This document shows, one piece after another, positions 1 to 5,000 of a DNA stretch of 16,763 nucleotides (within the stretch, counting starts at the first letter, position 1; each line of letters starts with the position of its first letter). Below the pieces are notes generated by a model. The model was not told the origin of the DNA and made no database searches. It was given only the letters and a program-made list of their open reading frames with translations. The stretch is from positions 1 to 16,763 of the forward strand of contig JANQEY010000317.1 of the NCBI GenBank assembly GCA_028278125.1. Direction: 5' to 3'. Position numbers and translations under genes: made by a program. This stretch comes from a bacterium (lineage in GTDB: Bacteria > Electryoneota > Electryoneia > Electryoneales > Electryoneaceae).

Positions 1-125
1 CGTGAGGGTACTTTTTTTAGATGTCTTTTCCCTGGTATTTGCTAAACAAATATCAGTTTCTCTATTGAGAATTTCACCAGTCTTGGTTAATTTCAGCGGG
101 TTATAAATTACCTGTTTATTGAATT

Positions 126-141
126 AAGGAATCCGGTTTTG
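126..141 (+). promoter_or_regulatory. Ribosome binding site deciding a TTG start
   Basis: AAGGA at 126-130 followed by eight bases and TTG at 139-141. This is the only well-placed Shine-Dalgarno sequence between the upstream in-frame stop (88-90) and the phosphatase P-loop, so it fixes the start codon. Confidence 0.6.
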
Positions 142-666
142 GGATTTAATCCATTCGCTATTTTTAAGAAGAGTCCACCCACCCTTGTTTTCGTCTGCTC
201 GGCAAATATTACAAGGAGCCCATATTTTGAAGCGCTTTTCAAAAAAATAATTGCTGAGAAACCAATTCCTCTCCTGAGCGACCTTGCTGTTACTTCCGCC
301 GGTGTGAATGCCCGTCCAGGATCACCAATCCATCCGGTGATTTCCATTATCCTCAAGATGGACGAGATAAAGTTTATTGGTCACCGTGCTAAAAGATTCG
401 GAGCTCGTCTCGCTAAAAAAGCCAGCCTGGCCCTGGTGACTGAAGAATGGCAGAAGAAAAAGATCCTGGATGATTTCCCGAAGATGGATGGTAAGGTTTT
501 TACTGTCCTCGAATATGGACGCAATGAGGGCAGTTTAAAATCTCTTGATACAATTGATATTGCTGACCCTACGGGTATGGAAGTTGACGATTTCCGTGAA
601 TTTGTCGAGATCGCAAACAACGAAGCGGAACGGATTCGTAATGTTCTTGCGATAAATGGACTTTGA
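139..666 (+). CDS. Low-molecular-weight protein-tyrosine-phosphatase family protein
   Basis: The 175-residue product matches the low-molecular-weight phosphatase / arsenate-reductase fold. The first strand leads into a P-loop with the CX5R(S) signature, CSANITRSP, giving nucleophile Cys20 and phosphate-binding Arg26. The general-acid loop IADPTG (Asp143-Pro144) sits in the expected C-terminal place. Family members remove phosphate from phosphotyrosine or reduce arsenate; many bacterial ones act on capsule or exopolysaccharide tyrosine kinases. The substrate cannot be told here. Two P-loop positions are unusual: Ala replaces the common Gly before Asn, and Thr replaces the Cys often found before Arg-Ser, which argues against a Cys-Cys redox mechanism of arsenate reductase type. 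The start is TTG at 139: an in-frame stop lies at 88-90, no ATG or GTG occurs between, and AAGGA at 126-130 is well placed. About 15 extra residues precede the core. The gene stands alone, and no kinase or polysaccharide gene is visible beside it. Confidence 0.82.
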   Translation: MGFNPFAIFKKSPPTLVFVCSANITRSPYFEALFKKIIAEKPIPLLSDLAVTSAGVNARPGSPIHPVISIILKMDEIKFIGHRAKRFGARLAKKASLALVTEEWQKKKILDDFPKMDGKVFTVLEYGRNEGSLKSLDTIDIADPTGMEVDDFREFVEIANNEAERIRNVLAINGL

Positions 667-828
667 ACCGAATCTAACAAAGATTGCATCTAATATTTTC
701 TACAAATAATAAAATAAAAATCAATGAAAATATCTTGTTGAATTAGGTATTACATGTTGTCATATTGTTAATAAATAGCCTCACATACCTCAATTCTTAC
801 ACCATCAAATCTGGTAAGGGGGAGTATA

Positions 829-1935
829 ATGTCTTCAACAGTATTTTTGCTTGGTGAAGAAAAAAACGATCTAGTCATGTTACCTGAAAAAGGTTATGTA
901 ACTGAAGATCAACTCCAACTTTATTTAGCTAAATATCCAGAACTTTTACCGGGCGATCAAATCGATCCAGACAGACCACGACGTTGGCTTTTGGTCAGGA
1001 GAGAAATGCCTGTCTTTGGAAGCCAGAATCAAAATCGTGATTGGAGTTTAGATCATTTGTTTTTAGACCAGGATGCTAGGCCTACTTTCGTCGAGTGTAA
1101 AAGGTCCAAGAATCCTGAAGTGAGACGTAAAGTTGTGGCTCAAATGATAGAATACGCAGCAAATGGTTCAAGATATTGGAATATAGATGATATTAAAGAC
1201 GCAGCTGAAAATGAAGCAGGTGGAGAAATTGAGTTAGAGAAAAAGTTGGAAAAACTGTTAGATGAAGACTCTAATGAAGATGATCAAATCGACCTATATA
1301 AGTTTTGGGAAGCAGTAAAACATAACCTAGAGAAGAAAAAACTTAGACTCATATTTGTTGCAGATTCAATTCCAATTGAACTAAGAAATATGATAGAATT
1401 TTTAAATGAAAAAATGGTCGACGTAGAAGTTCTCGGTGTCGAAATTAAACAGTTTCAACATATGAATGCTGATCAGAAGGTTCTGGTTCCTAGAGTAATT
1501 GGATTTTCAGAGAGTGCAAGAATTCGAAAAGGAATGAAATCAAAAACAACAGAGAAACAATTCATACATAATTGTTCACAACCCTCACGAGATTTTTTTT
1601 CATACTGTCTTAGTAAAGCTAAAAGTCTAAATCACCAGATTTACTGGGGTGAAAAAGGCTTTTCATTAAAAATCTATTCTCCAGTTCTTGATAAAAAGAT
1701 TACTTATGTACAAGGGTATCCAGATGGATCGCGATTTGAAGGATTTTGGATAATATTCAATAACGGTGTTTCTGACATTGAAAATTATACTGAAATAAGT
1801 GAAAAAATTCTACAAACTCAACTTTTTGAATCTTTTGAAACTAATAATCTAAAATCACTAATATCAGTGGACAATATTGAAAAACTTAAGAAAGTATTCG
1901 ATCTTTTAGTTGAAGAATTAAAAGGATTCGTTTAG
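829..1935 (+). CDS. Stand-alone PD-(D/E)XK nuclease-like protein
   Basis: This 368-residue protein has a PD-(D/E)XK-type core near residues 72-112. WSLDHLFLD (Asp75, Asp80) is followed by TFVECKR, with Glu89-Cys90-Lys91 as the E-x-K motif, then a helix holding QMIEY (Gln105-x3-Tyr109) as in RecB/Cas4-like nucleases. The N-terminal part contains YPELLPGDQI, a pattern I associate with uncharacterised bacterial nuclease-like proteins. The C-terminal ~130 residues form a separate region with aromatic and basic residues that I cannot name. A metal-dependent DNA or RNA cleaving role is inferred from the motif; the substrate is unknown. The start is ATG at 829 with a GGGGGAG Shine-Dalgarno at about 816-822. 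No methylase, helicase or toxin partner adjoins it. The gene is clearly AT-rich (about 32% G+C in two sampled 60-base lines, against 53% in one from the neighbouring flagellin), which suggests horizontal acquisition. Confidence 0.72.
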   Translation: MSSTVFLLGEEKNDLVMLPEKGYVTEDQLQLYLAKYPELLPGDQIDPDRPRRWLLVRREMPVFGSQNQNRDWSLDHLFLDQDARPTFVECKRSKNPEVRRKVVAQMIEYAANGSRYWNIDDIKDAAENEAGGEIELEKKLEKLLDEDSNEDDQIDLYKFWEAVKHNLEKKKLRLIFVADSIPIELRNMIEFLNEKMVDVEVLGVEIKQFQHMNADQKVLVPRVIGFSESARIRKGMKSKTTEKQFIHNCSQPSRDFFSYCLSKAKSLNHQIYWGEKGFSLKIYSPVLDKKITYVQGYPDGSRFEGFWIIFNNGVSDIENYTEISEKILQTQLFESFETNNLKSLISVDNIEKLKKVFDLLVEELKGFV

Positions 1936-2485
1936 ATATAACTCTTTCTTAATAAAGAAGGAGAACTTCAAACTGCATTGAAAATGAAACACGCAAACCA
2001 AACTTTCAGAGGACAACAGAAAATCCTTTCTTATAACTTTAGAAATCCAAAAACATTTTATGATTCTGGTTTCAGAAATCCTTACCACTCGCTTAAAGTT
2101 GTCTCCGACCAGGTTTAAACTTCACTTCAACCTTCTTTCTCTGTAAAACATTCATTTAGGCCTAAAACTTCTCTTTTTCTCCAGGAAAAGCTCCAGTGAT
2201 CGAGGAGCAAGAGTTAAAGTTTTTTGTTCAGGATTCCGATAAGGATTACGAAAGGATACCTGAAAATATCGGGGAAATCTCTTTAATCGAAGAGGTGAAA
2301 GAATAATCCAGAGATGGTCGTAGTCTTTTAAATAGAAGGTAAACGAGGAAACAAAGAAGAAGGAAAAGAAGATAAATTGGGTGTTCGTCGCCACTCCCCA
2401 GGCCGCGTATGAGCATCCGTAACAGCTTGATTAATACTGAAAGGTATGTAGCTCTTCTCAAGCTACCGAACCGAAGGAGGTGCCT
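1936..2485. other. 550-base AT-rich gap upstream of flagellin
   Basis: No convincing gene is present between the nuclease-like gene and the first flagellin. The first ~450 bases are AT-rich and purine/pyrimidine-skewed like the preceding gene; the composition changes near 2395, about 90 bases before the flagellin start. Two items stand out. One is a sigma-28-like promoter at 2215-2242. The other is a short open frame at 2196-2306 (GTG start, 36 residues, acidic: MIEEQELKFF at the start, LIEEVKE at the end). The two overlap, so probably only one of them is functional. Reverse-strand open frames here are low-complexity Phe/Ser-rich translations and are not credible proteins. Confidence 0.5.
2215..2242 (+). 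promoter_or_regulatory. Candidate sigma-28 (FliA) flagellar promoter
   Basis: TAAAGTTT at 2215-2222 and TCCGATAA at 2235-2242 closely match the sigma-28 consensus TAAAGTTT / GCCGATAA: the -35 is perfect and the -10 has 7 of 8 matches. Sixteen bases separate TAAA from the -10 element, against 15 in the consensus. Initiation near 2250 would leave a leader of about 235 bases before the first flagellin ATG, which is long. Sigma-28 control of flagellin is the rule in many bacteria; the assignment here rests on the motif and its position. Confidence 0.5.
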
Positions 2486-3328
2486 ATGAGTACCCGGATT
2501 AACCAGAACGTGCTATCGCTGACTGCGCAGCGCAGTATCTATGCGTCGCAGAACGACCTTGATGAGGCGATAACACGCTTGAGTTCGGGCTTAAGGGTCA
2601 ACTATGCCTGGGATGACCCTGCCGCTCTGAACATTTCAGAGCGATTTCGAGCGCAGATCGCTTCAATGGTTGAAGCGGAGAAAAATGCAGGATATGCAAT
2701 CAATGTCATTCGCATGGCGGACGGCGCGTTAAGTGTTATCGACGAAAAGTTGATACGAATGCGTGCACTGGCTGTCCAGGCATCGAATGGTACTCTCAGC
2801 GACTCGGATCGCCTGGCGTTACATCTCGAATTTGCCAGCCTGCGAAGTGAAATCACAAGAATTGCCCGGTCAACAAACTTTAACGGTAAATTCCTGCTTG
2901 ATGGTAGATGGTCAGCGGAAAATGCCACGGGTGTAAAATTCCACGTTGGAATCTTCAATACGGATAATGTCGATTATTATTTCGTGGAGATGGGTAATGT
3001 TACTGCCCAGGCGTTGGGAATTGCTGACCTTGACCTGACTAATACCCTAACAGCCCAGCAGGCAATTACAACCATGGATAATGCGATTGAGTCCAAGGAC
3101 TCAATTCGATCCAGGCTCGGATCATATGTAAACCGTCTGCAGAACACAATTCTCAATCAGCAGATTACACGAGAGAGTTCCGTAGCGGCGGAGGAGATGA
3201 TTCGAGACGCAGACATCGCGGAGGAAATGAGCAATTTCGTTCGCGCCCAGATCCTGATGCAATCCGGTATTTCCATGTTGACTCAAGCGAACATGGTACC
3301 GCAAATGGTTGCCCAATTAATTGGTTAG
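2486..3328 (+). CDS. Flagellin (first of two paralogues)
   Basis: Structural subunit of the flagellar filament, exported by the flagellar type III system. The 280-residue protein has the conserved N-terminal D0/D1 half (MSTRINQNVLSL, RLSSGL, then SERFRAQIASM) and a C-terminal D1/D0 half ending ADIAEEMSNFVRAQILMQSG and TQANMVPQ. Only a short linker (about residues 140-180) replaces the surface D2/D3 domains, giving a minimal flagellin. The region matching the TLR5-recognised helix reads LIRMRALAVQ, with Ala where Glu is usual. The start is ATG at 2486, five bases after AAGGAGG (2474-2480). A GTG at 2480 lies inside that Shine-Dalgarno and is not used. It is followed 57 bases later by merR and then by a second flagellin of nearly the same architecture. 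The gene is GC-richer than the preceding nuclease-like gene. The family call is secure; the symbol (fliC or hag) is not assigned. Confidence 0.96.
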   Translation: MSTRINQNVLSLTAQRSIYASQNDLDEAITRLSSGLRVNYAWDDPAALNISERFRAQIASMVEAEKNAGYAINVIRMADGALSVIDEKLIRMRALAVQASNGTLSDSDRLALHLEFASLRSEITRIARSTNFNGKFLLDGRWSAENATGVKFHVGIFNTDNVDYYFVEMGNVTAQALGIADLDLTNTLTAQQAITTMDNAIESKDSIRSRLGSYVNRLQNTILNQQITRESSVAAEEMIRDADIAEEMSNFVRAQILMQSGISMLTQANMVPQMVAQLIG

Positions 3329-3385
3329 TTAAATGTTTTTTAATAATCGCCCGAACTGTTCGTCACAAGCAAGGAGTAAGACCTT

Positions 3386-3760
3386 ATGAGTCTACCCAGT
3401 CAAAAACTATACAGCATCGGGCAGGTTCATGCGATCACGGGTATTCCCAAACCCACCCTGAGATTCTGGGAGAAGGAGTTTTCCAATTATCTCAGGCCGT
3501 ATCGAACACCGGGCAACCAGCGGCGATATGATGACACAGCGGTACGATTGATTGAACGTATCGACCGCCTTGTTCATAAAGAAGGATACACGCTTGAAGG
3601 AGCCCGGCGAAAGCTCGCGGCCGAAGAAGCTGCCAAGGAAGCAGCCGAAGCAGCGATGCCAGGAATGGATGAGGTACGGGTTAGCCAGCTCGCAGAAACT
3701 ATGTCTGATTATATATTGAAAAAACTGTTTTCCCGAACACAAGTAGATAATTCGAACTAA
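3386..3760 (+). CDS. Short MerR-family transcriptional regulator
   Basis: A 124-residue DNA-binding protein. The winged helix-turn-helix of the MerR family spans about residues 8-75: YSIGQVHAITGIPKPTLRFW, then a wing region with TPGNQRRYDD, then the long helix beginning RLIERIDRLV and a GYTLEGARRKL segment. After it comes an Ala/Glu-rich helix (about 76-92) and a short tail, with no effector-binding domain, so a small-molecule ligand is unlikely. The start is ATG at 3386 with AAGGAG at 3371-3376. It lies 57 bases after one flagellin gene and 264 bases before another on the same strand, which suggests a role in flagellin expression or co-transcription. That link is inference from position. The stop codon falls within a TTCGAAC / GTTCGAA inverted repeat. 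Confidence 0.88.
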   Translation: MSLPSQKLYSIGQVHAITGIPKPTLRFWEKEFSNYLRPYRTPGNQRRYDDTAVRLIERIDRLVHKEGYTLEGARRKLAAEEAAKEAAEAAMPGMDEVRVSQLAETMSDYILKKLFSRTQVDNSN

Positions 3761-3773
3761 CCTCCAGTTCGAA
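3751..3773. repeat. Inverted repeat overlapping the merR stop codon
   Basis: TTCGAAC (3751-3757) and GTTCGAA (3767-3773) are perfect 7-base arms separated by nine bases that include the merR stop. There is no T-run afterwards, so it is not a standard intrinsic terminator. It may be a weak hairpin or an operator-like dyad. Confidence 0.5.
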
Positions 3774-3793
3774 CGCACCGAGTTTCGGGGCGG

Positions 3794-3806
3794 TCGCCAT
3801 TGGCGA
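3794..3806. repeat. TCGCCA-T-TGGCGA dyad in the flagellin 2 leader
   Basis: Perfect 6-base arms around a single central T. The near-continuous symmetry is more like a protein-binding site than an RNA hairpin. It is one of several dyads between merR and the second flagellin. Confidence 0.45.
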
Positions 3807-3811
3807 GATTG

Positions 3812-3844
3812 ACAGGTGCGCGTTTGGTGGGCAGTAGCCCCTGT
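3812..3844 (+). repeat. Two-part hairpin in the flagellin 2 leader
   Basis: GGGC (3829-3832) and GCCC (3837-3840) pair around the tetraloop AGTA, and the stem extends as ACAG (3812-3815) with CTGT (3841-3844) across a 13-base one-sided bulge. This is potential RNA structure if the region is transcribed. Confidence 0.35.
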
Positions 3845-3892
3845 TCTTTGACAACCAGGTCTGACGATCGTGAGGAAAGCTCTTGCTCATAT

Positions 3893-3909
3893 CGAAGCAA
3901 TATGCTTCG
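3893..3909. repeat. CGAAGCA / TGCTTCG inverted repeat
   Basis: Perfect 7-base arms separated by ATA, 116 bases before the second flagellin start. It may form a leader hairpin or serve as an operator. No T-run follows. Confidence 0.5.
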
Positions 3910-3987
3910 GGAAGGATGATTTATTCCATGTTGGTAATAACATCCTGGCTGCATCACGCCTCAGACCCTTGCAGGAATGAGGGCAAA

Positions 3988-4006
3988 TGGTGCATTGATA
4001 GCGCCA
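3988..4006 (+). promoter_or_regulatory. Hairpin just upstream of the flagellin 2 ribosome binding site
   Basis: TGGTGC (3988-3993) can pair with GCGCCA (4001-4006), with one G-U pair, around a 7-base loop. It ends eight bases before AGGAGG (4014-4019) and could influence ribosome access. The GGTG of its left arm can alternatively pair with the CACC just before the Shine-Dalgarno sequence. Confidence 0.3.
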
Positions 4007-4024
4007 ACCACCCAGGAGGTAGAT

Positions 4025-4876
4025 ATGAGTACCCGTATCAACCACAATGTCCTCTCCCTTAATGGACAGAGGAATATCTGGAATACCCAGAACGATCTCG
4101 ATCAAGCTATTACTCGATTGAGTTCCGGGCTCCGGATAAACGCCGCTTGGGAAGACCCTGCCGGACTGGCGGTAAGTGAGCGTTTTCGTGCCCAGATAGC
4201 TTCCATGGAGGAGGCTGAACGGAACGCGAATTATAACGTGAACCTGCTTGCCACTGCCGAAGGAGCCCTTTCCGTAGTCGATGAAAAATTGATACGAATG
4301 CGCTCACTGTCAATTGAGGCATCCAACGGTGCATTGACGACTTTGGATCGTGCTGCGCTCGATGTTGAGTACCAGCTACTGAAGTCGGAGGTCACCCGGA
4401 TTGCCGCAACGACCAATTACAACGGTCTCTATCTCATCAACGGAGATTTTTCCGTTGGGAGTACGGTACACCCGCAAGGCATCAAGTTTCATATCGGGAC
4501 GTTTAACGTAAGGAACCAGGATTATTATTTTGTCAATCTGAACGACATGCGAAGTAATGCACTTGGGATAGGAGACACAAATCTTCTAAACACCCTAGCC
4601 GCACAACAAGCAATCGAAAGATTGGATACAGCAATCGACAGTAAGGATACCGAACGTACACGGGTCGGTTCTTATGTCGAACGTTTACAAAATACAATTC
4701 TTAACTTACAAGTCTCACATGAAAATGCGGTAGCTTCTGAATCACAAATTCGTGACGCGGATATTGCCGCAGAGATGAGCAACTTTGTTCGGGCTCAGAT
4801 CCTGATGCAATCGGGAGTATCGATGCTTGCTCAGGCCAACATGATCCCGCAGATTGTGGCAGGCCTGGTCGGGTAG
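4025..4876 (+). CDS. Flagellin (second paralogue)
   Basis: A flagellar filament subunit of 283 residues and a close paralogue of the flagellin at 2486-3328. It has MSTRINHNVLSL, RLSSGLRINAAWEDPAGL and SERFRAQIASMEEAERN at the N-terminus, and ADIAAEMSNFVRAQILMQSG and AQANMIPQIVAGLVG at the C-terminus. The short centre (about residues 140-183) differs most from the first copy, with a small insertion around STVHPQG. ATG at 4025 is chosen because AGGAGG (4014-4019) sits five bases upstream and the conserved flagellin N-terminus begins there; extending to an upstream in-frame ATG at 3977 would add 16 unconserved residues across the Shine-Dalgarno. The 264-base leader lacks a recognisable sigma-28 site but is rich in inverted repeats, so the gene may be read from upstream or by an unrecognised promoter. 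A strong terminator follows. Confidence 0.96.
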   Translation: MSTRINHNVLSLNGQRNIWNTQNDLDQAITRLSSGLRINAAWEDPAGLAVSERFRAQIASMEEAERNANYNVNLLATAEGALSVVDEKLIRMRSLSIEASNGALTTLDRAALDVEYQLLKSEVTRIAATTNYNGLYLINGDFSVGSTVHPQGIKFHIGTFNVRNQDYYFVNLNDMRSNALGIGDTNLLNTLAAQQAIERLDTAIDSKDTERTRVGSYVERLQNTILNLQVSHENAVASESQIRDADIAAEMSNFVRAQILMQSGVSMLAQANMIPQIVAGLVG

Positions 4877-4916
4877 CGGAGAGACCGCAACCGGATGACC
4901 TGCCTCGAATATAAAG

Positions 4917-4948
4917 ATGCCCACTTCGAAAGAAGTGGGCATTTTTTT
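4917..4948 (+). terminator. Rho-independent terminator of the flagellin cluster
   Basis: ATGCCCACTTC (4917-4927) and GAAGTGGGCAT (4932-4942) form a perfect 11-base-pair stem with a GAAA tetraloop, followed by a T-run through 4948. It starts 41 bases after the second flagellin stop. The A-rich bases before it could give weaker function in the reverse direction for the convergent gene. Confidence 0.95.
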
Positions 4949-4962
4949 ATCAATTCATGTAG

Positions 4963-4992
4963 CCCGGATTGCGCACCTAGTGCGAATCCGGG
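4963..4992. repeat. REP-like GC-rich inverted repeat
   Basis: CCCGGATT (4963-4970) pairs with AATCCGGG (4985-4992), and CGCAC (4972-4976) with GTGCG (4980-4984), leaving one bulged G and a CTA loop. The pattern 'GTAGCCCGGATT...AATCCGGG' resembles dispersed REP-type intergenic palindromes of many bacteria. It lies between convergent genes, eight bases beyond the stop of the beta-helix protein gene, where it could stabilise that mRNA's 3' end. Confidence 0.6.
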
Positions 4993-5000
4993 GTTATTGC

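Noticed and set aside
1..138. Possible end of an upstream gene or a promoter before the phosphatase gene
   Set aside because: No open frame with protein character enters from the window edge, and no paired -35/-10 boxes stand out. I see nothing that can be supported here.
667..828. AT-rich spacer before the nuclease-like gene as a promoter
   Set aside because: Several TTG-rich hexamers occur (for example near 735-760), but none has a convincing -10 partner at 16-18 bases.
2401..2414. GG-N10-GC pair resembling a sigma-54 promoter before flagellin 1
   Set aside because: The -12 element lacks the TT before GC and the -24 element lacks TGGCAC. The sigma-28-like site upstream is a far better match.
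2152..2461. Two reverse-strand open frames in the pre-flagellin gap
   Set aside because: Their translations are low-complexity Phe/Ser/Leu-rich reflections of purine-rich DNA on the other strand. They overlap each other and the probable flagellin leader.
3988..4002. GG-N10-GC pair resembling a sigma-54 promoter before flagellin 2
   Set aside because: Only the GG and GC cores and a few other bases fit the consensus, and initiation would fall at the Shine-Dalgarno sequence, leaving no leader. The bases are better explained as a hairpin.
3977..4024. N-terminal extension of the second flagellin to an upstream in-frame ATG
   Set aside because: It would translate through the strong AGGAGG Shine-Dalgarno and add 16 residues that no flagellin carries. 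MSTRIN at 4025 is the conserved start.
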